NCBI GenBank assembly: GCA_026545225.1
Contig: CM048849.1
Span: 6,226,041-6,290,040, forward strand
Direction: 5' to 3'
DNA length: 64,000 nt
Source: Cornus controversa
Taxonomy: Eukaryota > Streptophyta > Magnoliopsida > Cornales > Cornaceae
Both the position numbers and the translations under genes were made by a program. Below, one piece after another: positions 12,252 through 23,309 of this stretch; the first letter of the stretch is position 1, and every line of letters begins with the position of its first letter. The notes under the pieces are model-generated. The model ran no database searches, was not told the DNA's origin, and saw only the letters and a program-made list of their open reading frames with translations.

Positions 12252-12369
12252 TTGGGATGAAGGTATGACAATTTAAACCTTCTATTCATTTGTTTATTCT
12301 TTTTTTTCCCCAACTTCAATTTCATATTTATTATGAACTGTCATTGTTTTTTGGGGTAGCCAGGTTCGG
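12252..12369 (+). promoter_or_regulatory. relic miR165/166 target site, split by an intron
   Basis: The left half TTGGGATGAAG (12252-12262) ends at a GT donor. The right half CCAGGTTCGG (12360-12369) follows an AG acceptor. Joined by splicing, they form the complementary site for miR165/166 that all HD-ZIP III mRNAs carry in the START region, encoding GMKPGSDS. Compared with a typical REVOLUTA site, two bases of the right half differ. In living HD-ZIP III genes the site is also interrupted by an intron, so the layout is ancestral. Confidence 0.8.
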
Positions 12370-12739
12370 ATTCTATTGGAATCGTTGCTGTTTCCCGCAA
12401 TTGTAATGGGATAGCAGCGTGAGCCTGTGGTCTTGTGAGTCCAGAACCCATGAAGGTAGTTCTCGTGAACATTAAATATTTAGTGATATCTTTTTTCCTT
12501 TACAATCATTTGGATGGAAGAAATAGCATAGCAAAAATGTCATGGTTTTACATTCTTATATTGTCTTAGTTCAAAGTATATGATGAATTTCGTTTCAGAT
12601 CGCTAAAATCCTCAAAGATCGTCCATCTTGGTTTCGCGACTGCCGTTGCGTTGATTTATTGAGTGTAATCCCTACAGAAACAGAGGGACAATAGAACTCA
12701 TATACATGCAAGTTTGCATACTTGTAAACCAAAAGTTAT

Positions 12740-14159
12740 TGATGTGGCTAAACTCGGATTATATTGTAAGCTTAATTTTTGCCCTTTTTATCAAAATATA
12801 ATTTAACCACTCGCAAGAGCACGAATCTTTGCAGATAAGGTTCTATATAGAGGGTATCGATCCCACGAGGACTAGTAGCAATTGTCTTAAAGAAAGATTA
12901 ATTACACTTTAATCCTAAAAACAGGTTTTTGAATTTTTGTTTACAACCTATTGCATGAATGTAATGACAATAAAATTAAAGAGTAAAGGATGGGAGAGAG
13001 AACTAGGGTTGGTTTCCACCACTAGCCGTTCACATGTTCATAAGTGTAGCAAGCATGGGATTCATTAATTAAATGCCTAACAATGTCATTAGGCTTGTGA
13101 CCTCAATGACATATCAAAAGATCAATGTGTGTGCTAACCTATCATAATCCATCTTCAACAAGCATAGCTCTTCAACCTAACTAACTACCTAATTACCCTA
13201 CTCACTAAGTGAACCCTACATGCATCCAAACTACCTTGTCTTGGCATGGTCTATACAAGCAAACATCACACATTCATTTAAACACCATTATCTAGCCATC
13301 ATTTGCACTTCTTGTGGAATATGCAAATGTTGTGCATTCAAATGACAAAATCTACTCTAAGACAAGAATAAACTCTATACCAAATGAATATATAAAAGAA
13401 ATGTATTTGTGTGGCTAAATAATCAACATTTAATTACAAATCCCAAGTGCTACAAGAAGGAACAAGTTTACATGGCTAGGGGTTGAAACCAACACCCTAG
13501 TATGGAAGTTAGTTTCTCATGGTTGCCTTGCACTCTTCCATTGATGGAGAAGATGAAGCTTCTTGGTCTGGTTCAGCTCCCTCTCCTCTCTCCCGAATGT
13601 CTCTCCTCTTGATGGTCTGATGTGTGTTGAGAGATCTATGAGATATGAGAGATATGGCCCTTTTTGTGCTTTTTGGCTTCCTTTTCAACCTTGGGGGCCC
13701 ACCATATATATATATATATATGACTATATATATCCCTTGTATCAAGAAGGTCCCCAAGGGTCTTGTTCAAGTCAGACAATCCCCCTAAATCGTGCAAAAA
13801 GGGGGATTTTGTTGCAAGCGGGAAAGCAGGTGAGCAAGTGGGCAAGTGGCTTCTGCAGAATCTCGATCAATCGAGATTGGATCTCGATTGATCGAGATTT
13901 TGATTAATCGAAATGAGATCTCGATCAATCGAAATTTCGATTAATCGAGATCAACATCTCGATTGATCGAGATACCTTTGGCTGCAATTTCTGATTTTTC
14001 TCTTGAACTGCAAAAAGCCTCAAACTTTGCTCCATTTACTCCAAGACCTGCAATACATCAAAAACACAAAAATACCGTAAACATATCTCGGTAAACGCAA
14101 AAATGGAACTAACATAAGCAATAAAGAGGGTTCAAATGCATAGAATTGAACACTTATCA
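12740..14159 (-). mobile_element. solo LTR in an intron of the HD-ZIP III relic
   Basis: A 1,420-bp sequence running TGATGTGGCT...ACTTATCA, flanked by a perfect 5-bp duplication GTTAT (12735-12739 and 14160-14164). The GGGTATCGATCCCACGAGGAC block near its left end is the U5-side motif of Athila/Tat-type LTRs, so its orientation is minus. No internal region adjoins it. It interrupts the intron between the exons ending at 12711 and starting at 14241. Confidence 0.88.
13858..13972. repeat. array of ATCTCGATCAATCGAGAT palindromes in the LTR
   Basis: Five or six copies of an 18-bp near-perfect palindrome of the ATCTCGATTGATCGAGAT type, with TTAATC variants, follow one another with short spacers. 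Single strands could fold into a run of hairpins. A (TA)n tract at 13705-13722 lies nearby. Confidence 0.85.
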
Positions 14160-15941
14160 GTTATTTAAGAGATTTGACTTTTTCCTTCTAATTTACTCGG
14201 GCATGCAAAAATTCTGATTCTTTTACTCTTCTCCCCTCAGACTTATGCACCAACAACATTGGCATCGGCGCATGATTTTTGGACACTGAGATATACTACA
14301 AGTTTAGAAGATAGCAGTCTTGTGGTAAATTTTTAAGCATGATTACAAATATTTTGTTGAATCAGAAGTTTGTGATGTGCATGAATGACTTGCTATAGAC
14401 TTGTGACAATAGTAGATGAGCAAGCTTTAAGGAGTTCCTGTCATGTGATAGTTGTGTTTGTTTTTTATATTAAACCTACAGATATGTGAGAGGTCTTTGA
14501 CTTTTTCCACTGGCGGCCCTGCTGGGCCACCTCCTTCATATTTTGTAAGAGCTAAAATGCTACCTAGTGGTTTTCTTATACGACCTTGTGAGGGTGGTGG
14601 CTCCATTGTTCACATCGTTGATCACATCAACTTGGATGTAAGGATTAAAAATCTAACCAGTTCTTCCTGGTATTACATTCTTAAATTTTTTTTCTTCATT
14701 TGGCCTATTTTTTCTGAGTTTACATGTCATGTAACTTAGGCTTGGAGCATTCCTGAAGTTCTCAGGCCACTCTATGAATCATCCAAGATTCTAGCTCAGA
14801 AAATGACTATAGCTGTAAGTATTTCATGCCTGGGGTTACTTTATATATAATTCGATCAACTTTTGCCTTCTCATTTTTGTCATTGTAAATGTTATATGCA
14901 GGCCTTGCAACATATTCGGCAAATTGCATAGGAAACCAGTGGAGAAATTCAGTATAGCGGGGGCTGTCAACCGACCGTGTTAAGGACATTTGGTCAGAGA
15001 TTGTGCAGGTGAGAGAATCTATCACTCAGTTTTGTGAAACCTGGCAATCAGCTGAGTTTATCATCTTCTTGATGATTGAGTTAATGTGGACTAATAAATT
15101 CAAATGGGAGCAGGGTGTTCCAATACAAAACCCCACGGGCCTTTGTTATAAATCATAATAATATGTTTTTAAATATTCACCCCCACCGTTTTTTTTTAAA
15201 CATGGATTACAAGTCTGATTTCCTTATGATAAAAATATTCTTGATCTAACTAGGATATTTTTTTCCCACCAAAAGATAATAATTATATTTAGAAAAATAG
15301 CATCATTTTATCATTAAGGAGGATAATGTTGTATAGTATACGCCCAGCCAGTGGGTGGATCAGTTCACTATTTGGGTGCATACTCGGCTAGGTTTCCAAG
15401 ATAGTGAAATGTAGAATGTTCTATATTTGTTGATTTTGGTTTGATACTTTTTAACTATTGACTGAAAAAAATTTAAATTTGTCATCAGGAGTTTCAATGA
15501 TATTGTTAATGGATTTGTGGATGATGGTTGGTCGATTATGGGTAGTGATGGTGGGGAGGATGTGACCACTGCCATCAATTCATCTCCAAGCAAATTTCTT
15601 GGGTCGCAATACAACACATTGTCAATGCTTCCAACTTTTGGAGCGGTGCTGTGTGCAAAGGCATCAATGCTACTTCAGGTACTTCAAGAAAACTGAATTG
15701 GTTGTGGGACCCATTTAGGATAAAAGACAAAAAAAAAAATAGAATTTATAGTGGTTAGGATTATCTTTGGCTAGCTCCCCACTAGTTTAATTTTATTTTT
15801 TCTTCTCAAATATATGATCTTGATCACCTGCTTAATTTTTAGATTATATTTTCAGGAGTAAATTTTCTTTGAACTAGTGGAGTACAATATCAATATCTAT
15901 CCATATTTTTTTCAGGCTAGGATAAATTTTGCTGAACTCAA

Positions 15942-16309
15942 ATGAAAATTTTAGCTGGCATGGGCTCAAGTATATCAAGGTCACTTCTCAATGTTTTCAT
16001 CTTTATAACAGTAGCATGCTGTTTGAGTTTGAAGCATAAAATCATTAGTACTGCCCACTCAGCCACCTCGAGGCTGAGAGGGAATGAGACAGATCGACTT
16101 GCATTGGTGGCATTCAAGGCTAAAATAACCAATGATCCATTCCAAGTTATGAGTTCATGGAATGATTCCATTCACTTGTGCCAGTGGCATCGTGTTAGTT
16201 GTGGCCTTCGACACAGAAGGGTCATAGTATTAGACCTAGGGTCAAAGAAATTGTTAGGATCCATATGCCCCCACATTGGAAATCTAAGCTTTCTAGAGTT
16301 GCTTCTTTT
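15942..16309 (+). pseudogene. N-terminal fragment of an LRR receptor-like kinase (class XII type)
   Basis: The open frame has a hydrophobic signal-peptide segment (about residues 14-30, LLNVFIFITVACCLSL), then an LRR N-terminal cap: NETDRLALVAFKAKITNDPF, SSWNDSIHLCQWHRVSC and RRVIVLDLGSKKLLGS...PHIGNLSFLE, i.e. the cap cysteine pair and the first leucine-rich repeat. This arrangement is typical of EFR/Xa21-like receptor kinases, plasma-membrane immune receptors of about 1,000 residues. Similarity ends near 16309; the frame runs on to 16469 without LRR features. No further repeats, transmembrane segment or kinase are present. The start could also be the second Met at 15960. A gene fragment, very likely not functional. 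Confidence 0.85.
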
Positions 16310-17190
16310 AAGTTGTAAAGCATCATTTAATTATTATTGTTTTAATCTGTGGTCCTCTGCAATATTACTGGCTATTTTCTACTTCCATTGCTTGTACAAG
16401 CAGTTCTTTGCATATAAAATTGTATTTGCATTAACACATGGGTGTTTGATTTTGATTTTTTGTGGGTAGAAAGCATATGGATCTATTTTGCAGTCCACGA
16501 TTATTTTTTCCAAAATCAGCATGGTTTGAGCTTTTATTAGAATATGCTAATTACAAAATCCTGTGTGAAAATATTGGTAAAGATATATCTTGGAATAAAT
16601 ATCAAAATGCGTAGGTGGATGAAGAATGCAAAAGTTACAGTCTCACCTCATGATTAGATGACCCATTGTAGTTGGATGAGTATTTACATAGCACTTTCAG
16701 TACTAAAATAGACACTGATGACTATTTACACAGCACTTTCATTACATATTAGTTGATAGATCTGGTTGTGCTATTTTATCTTTACTAGTATAAATTTTCT
16801 TGATTTATCTTTATTAACATAAATTTTCTTTTTTGAGTTCTTTAGCAAGTGTTTTGGCTAAATTTTTTTACTTTGTTTTCAGTTATGTTTGGCTGCTCGG
16901 AGTCTCGATTTAAATGTTTTAGGGTGAAGCTTTTGCAGTTTGAGCTTGGTGGGAAATGTCTTGATTGTGTTAGGATTGAAACTTTTCACTTGTATAGCTA
17001 TGATAATAATAGTGATGGAACTTTGTACTTTCAAACTCTTTAATGAAAATAAAAATGGATTGGGATTTATTTTTTGTGATTTGTGAGCTTTAGATTCAAA
17101 TTTATCATTTTCTATGCTTTTAACTCTTTTTTGGTTGTTGAATAGGTTTTGGGACAATGGAAAGCATCTAATTTTTTTTAAACAAATTTA
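16310..17190. other. AT-rich stretch without recognisable genes
   Basis: No coding similarity, tRNA or element ends were recognised. A short direct repeat around CACAGCACTTTCA occurs near 16690 and 16735. Confidence 0.4.
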
Positions 17191-17507
17191 CTTTTTACGA
17201 GGGGCCAAGCCCGTCGTAGAAAGTCCACATTCTACGATGGTCTCAAGGCCCGTTGTGGAAATTGGACTTTCCACGACAGTCAAGGCCCCTCTTGGAAAGA
17301 GGACTTTCCAAGGCGGTTGCTAGGCCCATCGGAGAAAGTGAACTTTCTATGACGGGCGTAGCACGTCGTGAAAAGTTGTCTTTCTACGATAGGAATTGAA
17401 ACCGTCGTAGAAAGTTAATTATCAACTACGACAAGCGATACTACAATGGACGAAGCCCATCGTGGAAAGCATTTCGCCCGTTGTTAAAAGTGATTTTTCT
17501 TGTAGTG
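17191..17507. mobile_element. CACTA (CMC/EnSpm) transposon end with subterminal repeats
   Basis: The sequence ends in TTTTTCTTGTAGTG, the reverse complement of the canonical CACTACAAGAAAAA terminus. Inside lie about nine copies, in both orientations, of TTTCTACGACGGGC-like motifs, the subterminal transposase-binding repeats of CACTA elements. The opposite terminus was not found, and no transposase (TNP-type) ORF is in the window. The 3 bp after the end are TCA. Confidence 0.75.
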
Positions 17508-17510
17508 TCA

Positions 17511-17904
17511 ATAGCATCTTTTTTGGAGTTTTGAGTATCTATATATGTATGTGTCATGTTGATGCTTTTGAGAATTGTAATATTGATGTTGGAAAAGTAC
17601 TTTTGGTATATTGGTTCTACTTTTGAGAAACTAGACAATGTATGTATTTTTTGGACTTGAATCGATGTTATTATGTAATTGAGATATCTTTATGATTTCA
17701 AATGCTTCCGTGTGTGTCTTTGGATGTATAAAATATATGAGGATGTATGTGGAATAGATGCATAATGGTGAGTGAGTTTTGAATGTGCTAATGGAAAAAT
17801 AGGACTTAATAAGATTTTCTGCCGAAGGATTATGATTAATCGCAAGCCCAACTTTGATTAATTGAAGACCTATATTCGATTAAGCGAAGAAACTGGGTGA
17901 AATT
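17511..17904 (+). repeat. gypsy chromovirus LTR, left portion (split by the Athila/Tat-like element)
   Basis: The end of this stretch (17800-17900: AATAGGACTTAATAAGAT..., then GATTAATCG repeats) aligns with 51860-51975 in the LTR at 51012. The alignment continues on the other side of the 17905-28638 insertion at 28644. Its left boundary is unclear because it abuts the CACTA end. Confidence 0.7.
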
Positions 17905-19416
17905 TGATTCGTGTGTGAGTGTGACTCAAAAAGTATATCAATTAAAATTTTCCACACTTCGCAATAGAACGAATTTCTTGCAGAATAGGGCTATCGAAAG
18001 GGGTATCGTACCTCAGGGATTATAGTCTGATGAGTTGGAATACTGAATTAATTCTAATTAAATTTCTAAAGAAAAGAAATCTGATTTTTAAACTAAACTA
18101 ATTAAAAAGTAAAATAAAATAAATCATAGTAGAATAGATATTGAAGATAATAAGAGAGAAATCTAGGGTGTTTGACTTCACCACTAACTCCACAATCAAT
18201 GGTCAATTGAATCAACTATAGGGGAATTACATCATGCATAAGTGGTGTCGGTGGCTACAAGCTCACCTTCATCCGTCAAGAAGATAACATATGATTAAGG
18301 CTAAGCCATGGACTATCTTCAATTGGTATGGGCCATCTGCCTAACTACTCTAATCTAAGGTGCAGTATGGTTCATCTTCTCTAGCCATAATCCATTAAAG
18401 CTCTTAATAATATATTCAATGATTATAATTGTGTAATAATCGCTCTCATAATCACATAAAATAAGAGAGATTGAGTTCAATAATAATAATTAAATATTTA
18501 AGACAAGATAAGAAATCATTGAAACTGAATTTACAAGACTTTTATTGCTCAATTCTATAATAAGAATCCTCTAAATTACACAATCTATGCATGTATATAA
18601 AGGTCACCAATAATTAAAACAATCAAACCATTGATGCTTTGTTAGGGCTACATCAAAACCCTAGTGGATGAACTAGCCGCTCATGGTAGAAGAAGAAGCT
18701 TCAACTGTTGAGGAAGAAGGCATCATCTTCATGAATTATGCGTATGACTTCGTTCTCCAATAGCTCTGCAAATATGTTTCTGTTCTCTTTTCAGCCCTCT
18801 CAGACTCTCCAAATCTCTGTAATCTTTCTCCAACTCAGCCTCTTATTCTTCAATTTATTCCCCAAGAGAATACACCAAAGTCCTAATCCAATTAGGAATA
18901 AATTAGGGTTTTCCGCAGCACTAATCAGGTGGGTTTTTCCTGCTGACTTCGGCCCAACTTTTGACCCACTAGAAGTCCGATTTACGGAATTTTCGTGAAA
19001 TACAAAAGTGTGCAGAATCAAATTTCGTTCAACCCCACGTAAAAATTATGTTGATTTGAGGCTCGAAAATAAGACTTCTGGTCCATTTTCCAAAACGAGA
19101 TTAAGACTGTATTATGCGCAGATTTGGGCTTCAGGCCCGAAACCTTCTTAAGCAGTTGTAATTCTCTTGGACCTCTTCCTTGGGCTGATTTGGGTTGAAA
19201 TAAATGGTTGAATGAATCTCCTTGATGTAGGCTTCATCTACCCATCTTGGATGTCTTCTTTAAAAGCCCAAAAGCATGGTTTTAACTGAAATAATTATTA
19301 AGGCCCTAAAAATACATAAAACACTAAAACAAAGTAAAATAACAAAATAATCTATCATTAAGAGAATAAAATACATAAGTTAAGAGGCTAGAATACGTAA
19401 CATTCAACGCCGATCA
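17905..19416 (-). repeat. 3' LTR of the Athila/Tat-like element
   Basis: 1,512 bp, nearly identical to the LTR at 27127-28638 and clearly related to the solo LTRs at 1486-2989 and 29193-30623. On the plus strand it begins TGATTCGTGTGTGAGTGTGA and ends AACGCCGATCA. Confidence 0.93.
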
Positions 19417-21078
19417 CACCCTCAAACTTACATATTGCTAGTCCCTTAGCAATAGAATAAAACAAAACTAAAACAAAGGAAGATAACAAATACTAACTAA
19501 ACTACCCAACTCCACTTTCGTGGGAGAAACGATTGCATTTAACATATGCAATAAGCCTTTAAACCCCTAGGTTCCCCCTAGTGGACGAGTATAGTCTCTT
19601 GAGGGTTTCCAGAAATGTTACCCACAAACATTCAAAATTCTGTTTCAACATTAATTCAAGAAGAAGATTACAATACATAGTTACAAACTTGCATTCAAGA
19701 ATAATTTCAAACTTTCAAATTCCATAATTCAAATCAATGGTCCCCATGCATAATTCACATCAACATATCTCAAAATAATCAACTCTAGCTCCCTCGTGTA
19801 AAGTGAACTAGCAGTTATCTCATGTAACATAACCCAGCTCAGAATATATTAAGGCACATACTCTTTTAACTTACTAGCTCCCCTTATTGAAATCATTCTT
19901 CCAAACATGAATACATGACTTTTCTATTTTTTTTTTCATTCCTTTTTTTTTTCAATTGCTTTATTGGTTGTGCAATGTCTTGATATATTAAGCTTTCTAA
20001 AAGATCCATGTATCAAGCTTTCAGTCAGTGACTCCCAAACCAGATGGCTTTAGGACACTAGGCTTTAAGATACCCCGAAGACCTAATTACTCGAATCAGT
20101 CAGGCTACAAATCAAGACAACCAATACTCATCTTTTCTCACCCTTTCACTTTTGACGCGAACACTCCGTGCTTCCTGAGGCATAGAGGCCCGGTTACTCA
20201 TAAAAAGGATCAAATTGATTTGCTTTCAACATATTCTTTTTTTCTTTTTTTTTTTCATTGAAGTCAAGTAAAACACATCATCGGTACTCATTCTCAAGAG
20301 ATACTAATTAATATCAAGCATATGTAACACAATAACTCAGAGCATAAGTATACACCTCACAAGATTATGCTAGTGTGTCTGTGCATGTGAGGAAACTCAA
20401 ATTAATCACCTCAAAACATGTTATTGCAAACCATGATTAAAACCACTTAATTTAAACCACAATTTCCAAAAATTTAAAACATACTCAAAAATTGCAAGTT
20501 ACGCACCTACATAAAGTACTAATCCCTTAAATAATGTCAAAACATTCTATCTAAAAATAAAACAAAATAAAATAAAATAAACAAACTAAGAAAATAAAAT
20601 AAAATAAAATAAAATCCTAACACAAGAAGAATTTCACACAAATTTTCCCCCATAATGCAATAAAGCACAAAAATAGGGCATCGCCTCACCCCCAAACTTA
20701 AACTATACATTGTCCTCAATGTACTCCCAATCAAAGCATAGAGAAGAGTAAGAACGATGTTACCAGAAATCTAGAGTAGTGGAAAGAAAATAGAGTACAC
20801 CACTAGTATGAAAGTAATGCAAGCACACCCCCAAACTTAGATGTTAAAACATGTCAAAACAAACCACTATACCCCAAAGATCAAGTGAAAGAGTATTAGT
20901 GAAAATAAATATGAAAGAAAAAATCCTAAAAAAAAAAAAAAAATTTTTTTTTTTCATTTTTCAAATTTTTTTGTTTTTTTTTTCTTAATAAAAATCTAAC
21001 TACAGAAAGAAAAATAAAACTAAAAAGAAAAATAAAAACTAACAATCAAATAAAATACAAAAGATCGTTACCTTCCTG
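19417..21078. other. non-coding 3' internal region of the Athila/Tat-like element
   Basis: AT-rich sequence with short open frames only. It contains AAAATAAAATAAAATA-type runs (20560-20615) and a polyA/polyT tract (20925-20985) that could fold back on itself. CCCCCAAACTTA-like blocks near 20690 and 20827 resemble the polypurine-tract sequence beside the LTR. No gene is recognised. Confidence 0.45.
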
Positions 21079-21948
21079 TCAAGGATGTGGTGGTGACTGA
21101 GCATCTGGATCCAAGTTTGTCTGGCGCATCAGTGCACGCATCATCCTCCTCATCTCTAGTTGGTCTTGGCGAGTGTCACGAAAGTGATCCGCCATCTCAG
21201 TCCTCATTGCACCAAACTGTGTGGATACCTCTGTCTGTAGGGTGCCAAACTGGGCTGTCAACCTAGCAATCTGCCCCTCTAAATACTAATAATCATGGCC
21301 ACCAGCCTGTGCATGCACCTCCTCTTCCTCTGCTTCCATCTCCTCTGGATCTTCCACCGGTGGTGGTATATCTATATGTTCTCCTCCCTGGGCCAACCGA
21401 GACACTTCACCAAGCGCCGCTATGACTCTCTGGTGCATATGAGATCGGCTCAAATTCCAATCATGCGTGCCATAATGAAGATCACGAGGAAAGGCAAGCT
21501 CATCCTCATGGACTGCATACCCCTGTGCAACAAGCAACTGATGAATGATAGTCGAGAATGGAAACTCCCAGTCACTTGCACTATCTGGTGCCTTGGCCAT
21601 AACCTTAGAATAGAACTTTTCCATCTGGCCCCAGACAATCTGTGGGAACGACAGCCAATGCCCAAAATATATGGCATATAAGGATCGAAGGAACTCTTGA
21701 CGTCTCTTGGTCTTATGTCCAATGGGACATACATTCTTGAGTAGAACAGCGTCAAGGAATCATAAATGATTTGGCATTGAAGACTTGGAAGCTGCATTCC
21801 TTTTCGGCCCGAAAAATTGATTAGCACACAAATGTGCAACCAAATTACCCACTAACAAATCGTCGGGTAGAGGAGTATAGATATGAGATAAATCATCTGG
21901 GCACTCATGAAGATAACCCATGGCAATAGCAATGGATGACATATCCAC
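21079..21948 (-). pseudogene. extra coding region 3' of integrase in the Athila/Tat-like element
   Basis: Overlapping minus-strand frames (21079-21261, 21286-21624, 21760-21948) encode an acidic, possibly coiled-coil protein. Recognisable segments include TTIIHQLLVAQGYAVHEDEL, a proline/glutamate-rich stretch (DIPPPVEDPEEMEAEEEE) and a C-terminal helix with repeated FGTLQTEV / FGAMRTEM heptads. It resembles the 'putative plant transposon protein' commonly annotated in Athila/Tat-type elements, which is of unknown function. The region is broken. Confidence 0.6.
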
Positions 21949-22742
21949 TCAAACTACTGTTCCATCTACTGAAGAAATAAGCACCTCCCGCTCATTAGGT
22001 TTCGGCATTAAGTTCGGATAAAATACCTTGACAAGTCTCGGGTAGATAGTAGAAGAGAGTGGAACAAAAATTGATGCCGACCGATGATGACGGATGTCAA
22101 AAATTCCCCATCATGTCTCGGGAAATATACCATAGAGTTCGGCTATGTCAAACGTAGTTTCAAAGTTCAAAGCCCTTGGATGTCATCTCTCTTGAATACC
22201 TTCTCGGTGAGATCGTGAAGAACCGGTGGTTGGATCATTCCTCGCTCGGCGAGGATTGCGTGAACTTGAAGCACCTTGGTGACTTGCTCGCTTTGGTGCC
22301 ATAGAAATAGAAGAAGTGTGGTTGAGGAATTAAACCGAACACTTGGTGTGCACAATAAAATTGTAGCCTTCAACCTCCTCTTTTTGATAATTTTTCCACC
22401 CAAATTGAAAAAGTAAATGCACCAAATTGGTCCCCCAAACTTGGTCTTCAAAAGCCCTCTAAAAGAATTGCACAATTTCACCAAAGAAAAACTTCACTTA
22501 CTTTGATGTTGAACTTAAAAAAGTGAGAGCTTCCTTTGAGAACTAGTGATTCTTGATCTGGTTTGATGTTGATGTTGATGATAATTAATGTTGAATTCTT
22601 GTTTAATAATCACCAATTGAAGAAAATAATTTTCCGGTTGAAGTAGGACTTGAATTAGAGTTCAAAGAGGTAGAAGATGCAAGTAGTAGCAACATAAGAG
22701 AAGTGGGAGTCCACTTATAAGAAGAAGTCTCGGCCAGCCCCT

Positions 22743-22870
22743 TTTTATCCTTGGGCGATCGATCCCCCTTGGAGTGGGTGATCAATCGCCCACCTGCTGG
22801 TGGGGATCTTTAAAAATTAACATGGGGCGATCGATCCCCCTTGGCTGGGGCGATCGATCCCCCCCACCCC
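22743..22870. repeat. GGGCGATCGATCCCCC repeats
   Basis: Three copies of GGCGATCGATCCCCC (near 22754, 22826 and 22849) and a related GGGTGATCAATCGCCC (about 22776-22791) lie in about 130 bp. Each copy has a central GATCGATC or TGATCA palindrome. They resemble the ATCGAT arrays seen in unrelated LTRs elsewhere in the window. Confidence 0.75.
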
Positions 22871-23309
22871 CCGGATGCTTGTTGGACCTCCATCGCCCAA
22901 GTTCGACCAGGACTTGATAATTTTGAGTCTCCATCGACTAAGGTCTACCGAGAGCACGATTTTTCACCCGTCTTGAGTCCAAATACCTCGGTACACCTCT
23001 TGGCATCCTCCGAAAGCAACTTATACATCAAAAACTCAAAGAAACAACATTAAAACGCAATTAAAATTGAAAGAAAACTTAAGAAAACTAAAACTAAAAA
23101 TTAAAATCAAAGAAAACTAAAGCAAATAAAGTATAGAAATACATACAAAACCTACAATTTAACGTCCATAGGAGACGATCAACTCTCCGAAGGGATTAAG
23201 TCGGATAGACGGGGTCCGTCAAGTCGACAGACTCTACGTCTCTTCTTGGCACACACCCTTCCACACAATGCTTCAACCTTTGCCCAATAACTTTCATCAA
23301 AGTATTATC

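Larger units (their letters stand above)
10221..15678 (+). pseudogene. HD-ZIP III transcription factor pseudogene (REVOLUTA-like)
   Basis: A non-processed relic of a class III HD-ZIP gene, a family of plant transcription factors with homeodomain, leucine zipper, START and MEKHLA domains that set leaf polarity and vascular and meristem fate. Exons with good splice borders: homeodomain exon 10665-10873; START-region pieces 12221-12262, 12360-12454, 12599-12711, 14241-14324, 14482-14637, 14740-14814 and 14902-15008; and 15489-15678. One later exon (10221-10406) lies upstream of the start codon instead of after 15678. The leucine-zipper exon and everything C-terminal are not seen. In-frame stops occur in the homeodomain (VEAL*RVY), the START region (VD*VQM, IAA*ACG) and IA*ETSG, and the homeodomain helix reads KVWLQNRR instead of KVWFQNRR. 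A solo LTR sits in one intron. It cannot make a full protein. Confidence 0.92.
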
